A stretch of DNA of 42,668 bases from an uncultured Lachnospiraceae bacterium (GCA_947173945.1 CAMWGV010000021.1:1-42668); one strand, 5' to 3'; positions 8,606-17,065 are shown, numbered from the stretch's first letter. The notes: generated from the letters alone by a model not told the origin. A program made the numbers and translations.

Positions 8606-8826
8606 AAATAGAGGGATGTGCCACAATCAATAATCTATAATGCAAACAGAGCTGCTAGACTTTCACATCACAAATTTCGTATTGTATTTGGTCGTGCATT
8701 AAAAGAGTTGTATGCTGTTTCGGAAAGGACAAAACGATATATTTTAGGTACCCTTTATTTGTATTTTATTGTTGATTGTGAATATATCTTCCGTTATTCT
8801 TTTTCAAAAGCTGGTACAGTTAGGTG
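8606..8826. other. intergenic stretch without recognisable gene
   Basis: An open frame from 8618 to 8827 has no ribosome-binding site, and its translation (rich in Arg, Tyr and Phe) matches no family I recognise. It may be the eroded N-terminal part of the kinase remnant that follows. Confidence 0.4.
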
Positions 8827-9246
8827 AAGAAGAACGAAAACGGTCAGCAGATTGGATTTTACTTGCCCTGATAAACAGCAGATAGATATCTACGACATAG
8901 GTATTGTGCTGAATAATGCACTGGCAAACGCAATAGAAGCAACCGGCAGATTAGAGGGAAAGAAGAGTATATTCCTGCATTCCTACATTAAAGGAAATTT
9001 ATTTTTTATTGAAGTGGAAAATGACTTTTATGGAGAGCTTATTATGGATAGTAAAACAGGGTTGCCGGTCAGTAGTAAGGAGAATCAGCAACATCATGGT
9101 CTGGGTCTGGAAAATATACAAAGGTGTGCAAAAAATATATGGGAGATATCGATATAACAGTCCATGATTTGGACGAGAGAAAAAGATTTAGTCTCACAAT
9201 TATGATGCATGAAAATGATTTCACAAAAAGTTCACAAAAATATTAG
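8827..9246 (+). pseudogene. GHKL histidine kinase C-terminal remnant, frameshifted
   Basis: From about 8852 the translation reads FTCPDKQQIDIYDIGIVLNN, then an N-box (NALANAIEA) and a G-box (HHGLGLENIQRC) of a LytTR-partner kinase. The sensor and histidine-containing parts are missing. After the G-box the frame breaks in the A-run 9130-9135. Adding one A would restore the family's KKYMGDIDI and run on through VHDLDERKRFSLTIMMHEN to a TAG at 9244-9246. So this is a truncated kinase with a -1 slip, unrelated in detail to the kinase at 548-2023. No regulator gene accompanies it. Confidence 0.82.
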
Positions 9247-9269
9247 CACTCACTATTGACGAGTGATAA
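9243..9269 (+). promoter_or_regulatory. CIRCE element (HrcA operator) at hsp20 promoter
   Basis: TTAGCACTC at 9243-9251, nine bases, then GAGTGATAA at 9261-9269: the CIRCE consensus TTAGCACTC-N9-GAGTGCTAA with one mismatch. A promoter TTGACG (9256-9261), 18 bp, TATATT (9280-9285) overlaps it, so HrcA binding should block RNA polymerase. It begins inside the last codons of the kinase remnant. Confidence 0.92.
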
Positions 9270-9315
9270 TTATATGTGTTATATTGCATATAGAACAAGA
9301 AAGGAGATATGATAT

Positions 9316-9780
9316 ATGGTGATGATGCCTAGTATTTTTAGAGAAAACTTATTTGATGATTTTATGGAGGCTTTTGCATTTCCAGCTTTCCCGTCATTTA
9401 CAAATATTGATAAAACATTGTATGGCAAGCATGCAAAAAACATAATGAAGACGGATGTGAGGGAAATAGATGACGGTTATGAGGTTGACATTGATTTGCC
9501 GGGATTCAAGAAGGATGAAATTAAGATGCAGCTCAACAACGGTTATCTGACGGTTAATGCAGCGAAAGATCTTGATAAAAGTAAGAAGGATAAGGAAGGC
9601 AATTACGTCAGACATGAGCGTTATGCCGGCAGTATGAGCCGTAGCTTTTATGTAGGCGAGCATGTGACGGAGGATGACATTCATCCGAAATATGAAAGCG
9701 GTATTTTGACCTTCAGTATTCCAAGAGAGGAGAAGAAGCAAATAGAAGAGCAGCCGCATTATATATCCATTGAAGGATAA
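9316..9780 (+). CDS. Hsp20/alpha-crystallin small heat-shock protein
   Basis: A 154-residue ATP-independent holdase that binds unfolding proteins under heat stress. The N-terminal part is rich in Phe (LFDDFMEAFAFPAFPSF). The alpha-crystallin beta-sandwich spans about residues 45-140, with the signature DIDLPGFKKDEI, then GYLTVNA and a GILTFSIPR strand. The C-terminal tail carries a short I-x-I type end (YISIEG). Length and layout are normal. The gene is monocistronic, preceded by a CIRCE element and followed by a strong terminator, so it is expected to be in the HrcA regulon. Confidence 0.95.
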   Translation: MVMMPSIFRENLFDDFMEAFAFPAFPSFTNIDKTLYGKHAKNIMKTDVREIDDGYEVDIDLPGFKKDEIKMQLNNGYLTVNAAKDLDKSKKDKEGNYVRHERYAGSMSRSFYVGEHVTEDDIHPKYESGILTFSIPREEKKQIEEQPHYISIEG

Positions 9781-9794
9781 TAAGTTTAAATGAA

Positions 9795-9840
9795 ATGAGG
9801 GTGTCCCCAAAGCTTTTTACTAGGGACACCCTCATTTTCT
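9795..9840 (+). terminator. intrinsic terminator after hsp20
   Basis: A perfect 13-bp stem (ATGAGGGTGTCCC, 9795-9807, with GGGACACCCTCAT, 9823-9835) around a 15-base loop, followed by TTTCT. Confidence 0.93.
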
Positions 9841-9971
9841 TTAGCGAACATGACAAAAGTCATATGTGAAATAGTTATTTTTTCACTACCGCATGCTTCC
9901 TGCATATGATAAAATTCATTGCAGGAAGATATATCGCAGCTTTAGAAAGAAATCAATAAGGAGGAGATTTT

Positions 9972-10355
9972 ATGAGGATAGAACATATTGCTATGTATGT
10001 GAATGATTTGGAGAATGCAAAACAGTTTTTTGAACGATATATGGGGGCTGTTTCCAATACCATGTATCATAATAAAACGACAGATTTTAAATCATATTTT
10101 TTAACATTTGATGATGGTGCAAGACTTGAGATAATGAACAAGCCTGTTATGGATGACTCTGAAAAGTCAATGGACAGAACGGGGTTTATACATATTGCAT
10201 TTAGTGTAGGAAGCAAGGAGAAGGTTGATTTACTGACGGAACAATTAAAGAAAGATGGATATACAGTTATTAGCGGACCAAGAACTACCGGTGATGGGTA
10301 TTATGAGAGCTGCATTGTAGCTGTTGAAGGGAATCAGATTGAGCTTACAGTTTAG
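9972..10355 (+). CDS. VOC-superfamily (glyoxalase/bleomycin-resistance fold) protein
   Basis: A 127-residue single VOC domain with paired beta-alpha-beta-beta-beta modules. Module one starts [22 protein letters not shown]; module two starts [14 protein letters not shown] and ends in [10 protein letters not shown]. Candidate metal ligands are His4, Glu near residue 55 (RLEI), His about 75 and the C-terminal Glu of QIELT, the layout of glyoxalase I-type sites. Substrate cannot be told. Start follows AAGGAGGAG. It lies 42 nt before the nitroreductase gene, likely co-transcribed in a detoxification group. Confidence 0.85.
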   Translation: MRIEHIAMYVNDLENAKQFFERYMGAVSNTMYHNKTTDFKSYFLTFDDGARLEIMNKPVMDDSEKSMDRTGFIHIAFSVGSKEKVDLLTEQLKKDGYTVISGPRTTGDGYYESCIVAVEGNQIELTV

Positions 10356-10397
10356 TAAAATGAGTGTGATTTTTGCCGGAGGTGTTGATGAACTGTT

Positions 10398-11006
10398 ATG
10401 AAAGATAAGATATCATTTAACCCGATATACGAAAGAAGAAGTATTCGAAAATTTCAGCAAAAGGATGTACCGGCAGAGCTGTTAAATAAAGTATTGGATG
10501 CAGGCAGAGTTGCACCCTCAGCGAAAAACAGACAGCCGTGGAAGTATATTGTTTTTGGAAATGAACCCAAAAAAGAATTGCTCAAGTCTATGGAGGATGG
10601 GCTTCAAAGAGAAGAAAAGGGCATAACTAATTTACCAAAATCGCAGCATGGCATAGCAGATGCTAAAAACACATTGAGAATTATGAGGGAAGCCCCCATT
10701 ATAATTGCGGTGACTAACACAAATGCAAAGTCTCCGTTTTTGCCGATTGACAATGATGAGAGAATTACAGAAATATGCGACTCCTTATCCATTGGGGCGT
10801 CTGTAGAAAATATGCTGTTGGCGGCACAGGAGTTGGGATTAGGTGCGTTGTGGATTGCTAATACATGTTTTGCCTATAGAGAGCTAACGGCATACATCAA
10901 TACAAATGAACAGCTTGCCTGTGCAATTGCTATAGGGTATGCAAATGAAAATCCAAATCCAAGACCAAGAAAGTCACTGGATGAGATAGTAGAATACAGA
11001 TGGTAG
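10398..11006 (+). CDS. nitroreductase-family FMN oxidoreductase
   Basis: A 202-residue member of the nitroreductase fold that binds FMN and uses NAD(P)H to reduce nitro, quinone or flavin-like substrates. The phosphate-binding RRSIRKF motif is at residues 11-17, followed by PSAKNRQPWKY (FMN/dimer contact) and the typical central LLAAQELGLGALWI segment; the C-terminus has a RPRKSLDEIVEY tail. The reading frame is complete. The start ATG 10398 follows CGGAGGTG by a slightly long 12 nt. It probably forms one operon with the VOC and ferrodoxin-like genes. Confidence 0.92.
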   Translation: MKDKISFNPIYERRSIRKFQQKDVPAELLNKVLDAGRVAPSAKNRQPWKYIVFGNEPKKELLKSMEDGLQREEKGITNLPKSQHGIADAKNTLRIMREAPIIIAVTNTNAKSPFLPIDNDERITEICDSLSIGASVENMLLAAQELGLGALWIANTCFAYRELTAYINTNEQLACAIAIGYANENPNPRPRKSLDEIVEYRW

Positions 11007-11033
11007 AAGATAATTATAGGTGAGGTGGTTAAG

Positions 11034-11795
11034 GTGGTTGGAATATATTTTAGTGGAACGGGAAATTCCAGATATGTGATAGAATGTTTTCTTAAAAAGT
11101 ATGATGCATTGGCAAAGGCATATTCCATAGAGGATTAAAACATAGTCAATTACATAAAAGAGAATGATGAGCTTGTTTTTAGTTATTCTGTACAATATAG
11201 TAACATTCCAAAAATGGTAAAGGATTTTGTAGACCGGAATCAGGATTTATGGAAAGGGAAAAAAATCTTTGTAATTGCAACGATGGGGTTGTTCAGTGGA
11301 GATGGTGCTGGAATTCTGGCACGCAGATTACAAAAATATGGAGCATCAATTACAGGTGGTTTGCACTTAAAAATGCCGGACAGTATAGCTGATGAAAAGG
11401 CATTAAAACGGTCTTTAGAACAAAATAAGGAACTTGTCAAGGTTGCAGAGGAGAAGATAGAAAAGGCAGTTACTGCCATGAAAAATGGGAAAGCTCCACA
11501 AGAGGGACTTGGTTTTTTGTATCATTTGGCGGGGCTGTTCGGACAGCGGTTGTATTTTTATAATAAGACAAAGCGATATTCAGATAAAGTCAAAATAGAT
11601 TCCCATAAGTGTGTCGGTTGTGGCAAATGTGTGGGGCTTTGTCCGATGAATAACCTTAAAATTGAACAAGGGCTGGCTGACGCAGGGGATAAATGTACAA
11701 TGTGCTATCGCTGTATAAATAATTGCCCAAAGCAGGCAATTACATTGTTAGGTAAAAATGTTGTCATGCAGGGGACAATAGAAAAATATATATGA
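11034..11795 (+). pseudogene. EFR1-family ferrodoxin (flavodoxin fused to 2[4Fe-4S]), with in-frame TAA
   Basis: EFR1 ferrodoxins join a flavodoxin-like domain to a bacterial ferredoxin domain. From GTG 11034 the frame reads VVGIYFSGTGNSRYVIECF (FMN phosphate loop SGTGNS) and continues to SIED, where TAA at 11136-11138 stops it. The same frame resumes as NIVNYIKENDELVFSYSVQYSNIPKMV and runs to 11795. Two clusters are intact: CVGCGKCVGLCP and CTMCYRCINNCP (about 11611-11736). One base change in one codon explains the stop. Internal initiation at ATG 11214 would give a 193-residue protein without the FMN loop. Likely a recent pseudogene. Confidence 0.85.
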
Positions 11796-11874
11796 TAAGT
11801 GTTATTTGAGGATAGTGCTGGAAGCATAAATGGATTGAGACCGAAAGTGGAATTTATCGTGGTAAGGAGAAGAA

Positions 11875-12342
11875 ATGAAGTACATAAAAGCGAAAAAAGA
11901 AGATATAGATATTATTTTTAATATTGTTCAGAATACGGTGAAAACAATTTATCCTAAATACTACCCAAAAGAGGTAGTGGATTTTTTCTGTGAACATCAT
12001 AACAGAGAAAATATTGTCAAGGATATAGAATATGGTAATGTTGGTATTTTGGTAGTCGATAATCAGATTGTTGGAACTGGCAGCCATGAGGATAATCATA
12101 TTACCAGAGTATATGTTTTGCCCGAGTTTCAGGGGCAAGGATATGGTAGTTTTATTATGCAATGCCTGGAAGATGAGATTTCAGCAAAATATCGTACAGT
12201 GCTGTTAGATGCATCACTCCCTGCCAGCCATTTATATGAGCAAAGAGGTTATCGTACCATTAAACATGAAAAACAAAATGTAGAAAATGGCGTGGTTCTG
12301 GTTTATGAAGTGATGGAAAAATCGACCTCAGAAATGCCATAA
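11875..12342 (+). CDS. GNAT-family N-acetyltransferase
   Basis: A 155-residue acetyl-CoA-dependent acyltransferase. The acetyl-CoA pyrophosphate loop is plain in YVLPEFQGQGYGSFIM (Q-x-x-G-x-G, about residues 81-96), after the beta4 strand and before a helix; the C-terminal part has LDASLPASHLYEQRGYR, the usual motif B region. The start follows AAGGAGAAG. The substrate is unknown; it may be a small molecule or a protein. The end of the gene overlaps the stem of a terminator serving the convergent gene. Confidence 0.88.
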   Translation: MKYIKAKKEDIDIIFNIVQNTVKTIYPKYYPKEVVDFFCEHHNRENIVKDIEYGNVGILVVDNQIVGTGSHEDNHITRVYVLPEFQGQGYGSFIMQCLEDEISAKYRTVLLDASLPASHLYEQRGYRTIKHEKQNVENGVVLVYEVMEKSTSEMP

Positions 12343-12360
12343 ACCGACATCCCTGAGGTC
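12317..12360 (-). terminator. terminator for the minus-strand EF-G paralogue
   Basis: GACCTCAG (12324-12331) and CTGAGGTC (12353-12360) form an 8-bp stem. Read on the minus strand it is followed by GATTTTT (plus-strand 12317-12323), so it fits termination of the gene ending at 12428. It lies inside the 3' end of the convergent acetyltransferase gene. Confidence 0.65.
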
Positions 12361-12427
12361 ATTAATTAAATTTCTACATACTTAAATTATAATTAAAACA
12401 ACTATAAAATACTTCTAAAACACCGCA

Positions 12428-14503
12428 TCATCCTTTATCCGCCCTTTCGGCAACCTCTCTTTCCTGTATTTCAGGTGGGGTCTGCTCATATCTTGCAAAG
12501 GAATAGGAATATGTGCCGCTTCCGCCGGTTATTGAGCGCAAATCGGTATTGTAGCCGTAAAGCTCCATGTATGGAATATCGGCAACAATTTCCTGATAAC
12601 CATTTTCCCCGGGGTTCATGGAAAGAATGCGGGCACGACGTTTGTTTAAATCGCCCATAATATCACCGGTATATTTGTCAGGTACAAGCACCTTTAAGGA
12701 GGCTATCGGCTCTAATAAAATAGGCTTAGCTTCCAGGAAACCTTTTTTGAATGCCTGTATAGCGGCAACCTTAAATGCCATTTCTGAGGAGTCAACCGTG
12801 TGGTATGAGCCGTCATATAACACAGCTTTTATGCCAACGGCAGGGTATGATGCCAATGGTCCACTTGTCACGGCCTCCTGTATTCCCTTTTCAACGGCAG
12901 GGAAATAATTTTTAGGAACGGCACCGCCCACAACACATTGGTCAAATACATATGGTGTTTCCAAATCTCCCGATGGCTCAAAGGTCATTTTTACATGACC
13001 ATATTGCCCGTGTCCGCCTGATTGCTTCTTATACTTATATTCCACGTCAGATTTTTTCAGTATGGTTTCACGGAACGCAATCCTTGGTTTTTCAAGCTCA
13101 ATTTCAACCTTATATCTGTCCAGGAGCTTTGAGACTACGACCTCAAGATGCTGGTCGCCTATTCCGTATATAAGGGTTTGACCATTTGCAACATCATTTT
13201 CAACCTTGAGGGTTAAATCCTCGGACATTAATTTTTGAAGTGCCTGAGAAACCTTATCATCATCACCCTTCTTTTTTACGGTATATCTCTTATATGTATA
13301 TGGGGTGGAAATGTTAGTACGGAGGTAGGCAACAGGATTTTTTTGTGTGGAAAGCGAATCAGTTGTTGTAACGGAAGTAAGTTTTGCCAAAGCACCTATA
13401 TCGCCTGCATGCAGCTCCTTCGTTTCTTCCGGCTTATTACCACGCATCACGTAGAGCTTTCCAATTTTTTCCTCAACACCCTTGTGATGGTTGTACATTA
13501 TGTCATCTGTTTTTAATACGCCCGAATTAACCTTGATTAGGGAATATTTTCCAATGAACGGGTCTGCAATAGTTTTCCATACATAAGCAGATTTTGGTTT
13601 TGCGAAATCATAATCAGCATTAAATATCTCGTTTGTTTTTGTGTTTATGCCTGAACAGCTCCGCTTTTCAGGGCTCGGCAGATATTTTACGATGTCAACC
13701 ATCAGCGTGTAGATGCCTCGTGCCAATGTGTTAGAACCCATAAGTACAGGCACAATACCACCTTCAGCCACATTCACCCTGAGGGCCTGCCTTATTTCGT
13801 TTTCTGAAAATTCATCACCGTTAAAATAACGCTCAAGAAAGTCATCATTTGTCTCAGCCACAGCCTCCATAAGTGCTGTTCGGCATATATTTAAGTTTTC
13901 CTTGGAATATTCAGGAACATCCATTTTTTCCACGTCACCATGTGAGGTCCAACGTTTTGCACGCTGCTGCAAAACATTTACATATCCGACAAATTCCTTG
14001 TTTTCGCGCACAGGAAGGTGAAACGGCGCAATGCATTTGCCATACATATCTTGTAAATCCTGTACAACCTGCCTGTAGCTTGCGTTATCGTTATCCATAT
14101 TCGTAACGAATATCATGCGTGGAAGCTTATATTTTTCGCATATTTCCCATGCTTTTTTTGTTCCGACTTCAATGCCGTTTTTGCCCGATACTACGATGAT
14201 GGCAGCATCGGACACTGATACCGCTTCCTCAACCTCCCCGATAAAATCAAATGCACCGGGAGTATCTAAAATATTAACCTTTGTATCCTCCCATATAATG
14301 GGAACAACTGAGGTGTTGACGGAGATATGACGCTTGATTTCTTCCTTGTCATAGTCGCTTATTGTATTGCCGTCAGCGACCTTTCCCATTCGTGTTGTCA
14401 TTTTGGCAAGGTATGCCATGGTTTCCACAAGGCTTGTTTTCCCGCATCCGCTGTGACCGAGTAATACAACATTTCTAATTCTGTCCGTGGTGTAAATATT
14501 CAT
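12428..14503 (-). CDS. EF-G-like translational GTPase (second EF-G paralogue)
   Basis: A 691-residue GTPase with all five EF-G domains. The G1 loop is GHSGCGKTS (16-24), switch II DTPGAFDF (80-87) and G4 TNMD (134-137). Domain II follows, then domain IV (SGGHGQYGHVKMTFEP) and domain V. It is not fusA: the GTP-binding loop and N-terminus differ from canonical EF-G, and there are no rpsL/rpsG/tuf neighbours. The family includes alternative elongation or ribosome-rescue factors. It starts after AAAGGGGG with a leader of about 150 nt from a good promoter. It is monocistronic and convergent with the acetyltransferase gene. The exact role cannot be told from sequence. Confidence 0.9.
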   Translation of the reverse strand: MNIYTTDRIRNVVLLGHSGCGKTSLVETMAYLAKMTTRMGKVADGNTISDYDKEEIKRHISVNTSVVPIIWEDTKVNILDTPGAFDFIGEVEEAVSVSDAAIIVVSGKNGIEVGTKKAWEICEKYKLPRMIFVTNMDNDNASYRQVVQDLQDMYGKCIAPFHLPVRENKEFVGYVNVLQQRAKRWTSHGDVEKMDVPEYSKENLNICRTALMEAVAETNDDFLERYFNGDEFSENEIRQALRVNVAEGGIVPVLMGSNTLARGIYTLMVDIVKYLPSPEKRSCSGINTKTNEIFNADYDFAKPKSAYVWKTIADPFIGKYSLIKVNSGVLKTDDIMYNHHKGVEEKIGKLYVMRGNKPEETKELHAGDIGALAKLTSVTTTDSLSTQKNPVAYLRTNISTPYTYKRYTVKKKGDDDKVSQALQKLMSEDLTLKVENDVANGQTLIYGIGDQHLEVVVSKLLDRYKVEIELEKPRIAFRETILKKSDVEYKYKKQSGGHGQYGHVKMTFEPSGDLETPYVFDQCVVGGAVPKNYFPAVEKGIQEAVTSGPLASYPAVGIKAVLYDGSYHTVDSSEMAFKVAAIQAFKKGFLEAKPILLEPIASLKVLVPDKYTGDIMGDLNKRRARILSMNPGENGYQEIVADIPYMELYGYNTDLRSITGGSGTYSYSFARYEQTPPEIQEREVAERADKG

Positions 14504-14585
14504 AAGAGGCCCCCTTTCTGAAACATCGCCGCATCCGAAAGTTGCTTTGCAAACTGCTTGGATTTACATGGTAAAACCATACGAT

Positions 14586-14624
14586 TTAAAAAGCGGCGCA
14601 TTGTGTATGAAGTTGCGATTGCAT
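14586..14624 (-). other. possible 12-codon leader ORF in the EF-G paralogue 5' UTR
   Basis: On the minus strand, ATG at 14624 opens a frame MQSQLHTQCAAF and a TAA ends at 14586. There is no good Shine-Dalgarno sequence. Its GCGCCGC (plus 14593-14599) can pair with GCGGCG (plus 14527-14532) near the gene's ribosome-binding site. This could be an attenuator or chance. Confidence 0.25.
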
Positions 14625-14657
14625 TTACATGATAATGTATCATATCATCTATGGCTA

Positions 14658-14686
14658 ATTTTAACACAATAAAAGGCTACGTGCAA
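14658..14686 (-). promoter_or_regulatory. sigma-A-type promoter of the EF-G paralogue
   Basis: On the minus strand TTGCAC (14686-14681) is followed, after exactly 17 bp, by TAAAAT (14663-14658). Transcription would start near 14651, giving a leader of about 148 nt before ATG 14503. Confidence 0.75.
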
Positions 14687-14871
14687 TTTTTATATTATAA
14701 ACATTGAGGCCATTTACACCCTTATCTGTGTCGTTAAAAATAATGTCTGCCTTTATGAAATACCTAAGAATAATCCCTGCAAAAACGTCCATACTACCAT
14801 AAACAGGCGGTCCTTAAATAACGGACATTACCGAAAACAGACACTATCAAATAACGGAAAGGAAATCATAA
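14687..14871. other. intergenic region between divergent genes
   Basis: AT-rich spacer. A 10-bp direct repeat AAATAACGGA occurs at 14816-14825 and 14849-14858, just upstream of the superoxide reductase-like gene, and could be an operator. I cannot place a convincing plus-strand promoter. Confidence 0.35.
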
Positions 14872-15249
14872 ATGGGAGCAGTATTTTTAAAAAAGAATGA
14901 AAAAATCCTTTATCTTATATCAGGTGACAATGAAGAAATACAGGGTTGTAAATGTTCAGGCTTTGAGGTTTTGGATGCAGAAAAATCAGAGGGGGCAGGG
15001 GAAAAGCATCTGCCGGTGGTAAAAAAAGAAGGAAATAAAATTATCGCAAATGTGGGAAGCATTTTACATCCCATGACCGAGGAACACAGCATTGACTGGA
15101 TATTTTTGGAGACAAAGAAGGGCGGTCAGCTTGTAAGACTTTCACCTTCAGGTGAACCAATTGCGGAATTTATTTTGGCAGATAATGACGAGGCTGTGGC
15201 TGCATATGCATACTGTAACTTACATGGATTTTGGAAGGCTGTGTTGTAA
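14872..15249 (+). CDS. desulfoferrodoxin-family superoxide reductase-like protein lacking center I
   Basis: A 125-residue protein of the superoxide reductase fold, which reduces superoxide to peroxide at a His4-Cys iron site. The ligands of that site (center II) are visible: His in EKHLPVV, two His in HPMTEEH, and Cys/His in YCNLHGFW, along with the EEHSIDW strand. The N-terminal 40 residues occupy the place of the rubredoxin-like center I of desulfoferrodoxin but keep only a C-K-C and not the four cysteines, so that iron site is lost; the protein is functionally neelaredoxin-like. Start ATG 14872 after GGAAAGGAA. It has no terminator with a T-run downstream and lies 157 bp before a flavin reductase gene with its own promoter. 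Confidence 0.87.
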   Translation: MGAVFLKKNEKILYLISGDNEEIQGCKCSGFEVLDAEKSEGAGEKHLPVVKKEGNKIIANVGSILHPMTEEHSIDWIFLETKKGGQLVRLSPSGEPIAEFILADNDEAVAAYAYCNLHGFWKAVL

Positions 15250-15323
15250 TATGTCCGATTTGCTGAGACAGCGCTCTATGTTTGCGGGATATGAGAGATA
15301 GTCTATATCCCAAATAACAGTGC

Positions 15324-15352
15324 TTGAATTATTGCTTGTGCCTTGCTACAAT
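15324..15352 (+). promoter_or_regulatory. promoter of the flavin reductase gene
   Basis: TTGAAT (15324-15329), 17 bp, TACAAT (15347-15352), about 54 bp before the start codon of the following gene. Confidence 0.65.
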
Positions 15353-15406
15353 TATAAAAAGGATGCTCAATCCTATCAATCTTTTTTATGAAACGAGGTA
15401 GTTATT

Positions 15407-15973
15407 ATGAGAACAAAGCTGAATATAACAGAAGGTATTTTCCCTATGCCGGTACTAATGGTTGCGACCTACAATGAGGATGGCAGTGTTAATGTGATGA
15501 ATGCCGCTTGGGGTACAATGCAGGCAAGAGATACGGTAGCACTCAATTTGACAGAAACCCATAAAACCGTAAAGAATATCAAGGCAAGAGGTGCTTTTAC
15601 GGTCAGCATTGCAGATGCTGCCCATATGGTCGAGGCTGACTATTTCGGTGTTGAATCCGGTAATCAAATTACAGACAAGTTCGCACGCAGCGGATTAACC
15701 GCAAGTAAAGCCGAAAAGGTTGATGCACCTGTGGTCAATGAATTTCCGATTTGTCTCGAATGCGAGTTCATTGAATATCAGGACAGCAAATACGGCTGCG
15801 GTGTAATCGGTAAAGTAGTGAATGTTACTGCAGACGAAAGCGTTATGGTGAATGGTAAGGTTGATATGTCCTTGGTAAATGCCATTGCCTTTGATCCGTA
15901 CACCCATGGTTATTACAAGGTAACTGAGCGTGTCGGAGAGGCTTTCAAGGATGGCTTGAAGCTTAAAAAGTAA
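15407..15973 (+). CDS. flavin reductase-like (FMN-binding split-barrel) protein
   Basis: A 188-residue member of the flavin reductase domain family, proteins that bind FMN in a split beta-barrel and often supply reduced flavin or act as flavoredoxins. The family pattern is visible: MPVLMVATYNEDGSVNVMNAAWG (flavin-contacting strand), LNLTETHKTVKNI, then GAFTVSIADAAHMVEADYFG and CLECEFIEY, ending in DPYTHGYYKVTERVG. Length is typical and there is no signal peptide. It lies next to the superoxide reductase-like gene and just before an AraC-type regulator, a likely oxidative or electrophile stress setting. Confidence 0.9.
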   Translation: MRTKLNITEGIFPMPVLMVATYNEDGSVNVMNAAWGTMQARDTVALNLTETHKTVKNIKARGAFTVSIADAAHMVEADYFGVESGNQITDKFARSGLTASKAEKVDAPVVNEFPICLECEFIEYQDSKYGCGVIGKVVNVTADESVMVNGKVDMSLVNAIAFDPYTHGYYKVTERVGEAFKDGLKLKK

Positions 15974-16058
15974 ATTTTTTGTGAGTGAAGCTAAAGGAAC
16001 GGAAATCATGTGGCGATAAGTCTTATTTCGGAAAAAGATAGTATGGAGATAGGCGGAT

Positions 16059-16679
16059 ATGAGAAACAATATTACATATTATAAAATAGACGATAATATT
16101 GAGTACATTTATTATCAGCAAACGAAACAGTCTTATCCTATGCACACTCATGCAAATCATATTACATTCGGATACATTTTGGATGGGGTAGTTTGTATTA
16201 TTTCTGGTGTTAAAAAATGCTTATACCATGCAGGAGAGTGTTTTTGTATTATGCCGGATACTCCACATGCAGTGGAGACAGTAAATGATACAGCTTATTC
16301 AATGATAATCATATGCATAGCTGAAAATAAAATTCAGGATGAATCAGAAAATGAAATAGCCTGCTTAAAGAGCTTAAAGCAGGCTATTTTGGATGCACCG
16401 GAAAATATATTTTTCATTGAGGATATGGCACGGAACATAGGGCTGAGTTCGTATTATATGATAAGACGATTTAAGGCTACGTGTGGCTTGACACCTCATC
16501 AATTTCAGATACAGTGCAGGGTTAGAAAAGCACAGAAATTACTGGAACAAGGAAAAAGCGTAATCGAAGTGGCTTATGATACAGGCTTTTGTGACCAAAG
16601 TCACTTCGACCGATGCTTTCATAAAATAGTCAGACTGACTCCAAGTGAGTATAAGCGGTCTGTTAAAAGATTAGTTTAG
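16059..16679 (+). CDS. AraC-family regulator with cupin sensor domain
   Basis: A 206-residue regulator. The N-terminal half is a small cupin (HTHANHITFGYILDG, then GECFCIMPDTPHAVE, which keeps His residues at metal-site positions). The C-terminal half is the double AraC HTH: FIEDMARNIGLSSYYMIRRF, GLTPHQFQIQCRVRKAQKLL and VIEVAYDTGFCDQSHFDRCF with LTPSEYK. The start follows a GGAGATAGGCGG stretch. Its stop overlaps the convergent cupin gene by 4 bp. It may control that cupin gene or the upstream flavin reductase gene (inference). Confidence 0.9.
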   Translation: MRNNITYYKIDDNIEYIYYQQTKQSYPMHTHANHITFGYILDGVVCIISGVKKCLYHAGECFCIMPDTPHAVETVNDTAYSMIIICIAENKIQDESENEIACLKSLKQAILDAPENIFFIEDMARNIGLSSYYMIRRFKATCGLTPHQFQIQCRVRKAQKLLEQGKSVIEVAYDTGFCDQSHFDRCFHKIVRLTPSEYKRSVKRLV

Positions 16680-17065
16680 CACAATGCCGGAATGAATTTT
16701 GCAAACAGGTAAAGTCCGTCATCTCCAGCAGTTACCTCATGCGGAATTCCAGATGGTATTATGGAAATAGTGCCAACTTCATAAGGAATAGTGATGCCGT
16801 CGTTGATACATACCCCGAAACCTGCAACTATCTCATGCGTCTCTAATTGCGTTTCGTGGGTGTGGTTTTTGATGCTTTTGTTTGGTGTGATGCGCACGAG
16901 GTGGTAACTGAACTTACCATCTGTATCTTTGGATGTAACAATGTGTTTAAGCTCGACCCCTTCAAAGACAGGGTGCTTTGACCACGGAATGTCTGCAAAT
17001 TCTACTGTTTTATTAGTCAGTTTGAGGAATCCATTGTTAAATGCTTCAAATAAATTATTGTTCAT
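16676..17065 (-). CDS. small cupin-domain protein
   Basis: A 129-residue single-domain beta-barrel protein. The cupin motif 1 is KNHTHETQLETHEIVAGFG, with the H-x-H and Glu ligand positions expected for a metal site; motif 2 is GTISIIPSGIPHEV with a His ligand. No fused domain is present, so it may be a small enzyme or a binding protein of unknown ligand. Strong ribosome-binding site AAAAGGAGAT. It is transcribed towards the AraC-type gene and ends inside that gene's last codons. Confidence 0.85.
   Translation of the reverse strand: MNNNLFEAFNNGFLKLTNKTVEFADIPWSKHPVFEGVELKHIVTSKDTDGKFSYHLVRITPNKSIKNHTHETQLETHEIVAGFGVCINDGITIPYEVGTISIIPSGIPHEVTAGDDGLYLFAKFIPALC

Noticed and set aside
8337-8827. 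Short ORFs within and after the sigma gene
   Set aside because: The first is an out-of-frame shadow inside the sigma coding region; the second lacks a start signal and homology and is at best eroded kinase sequence.
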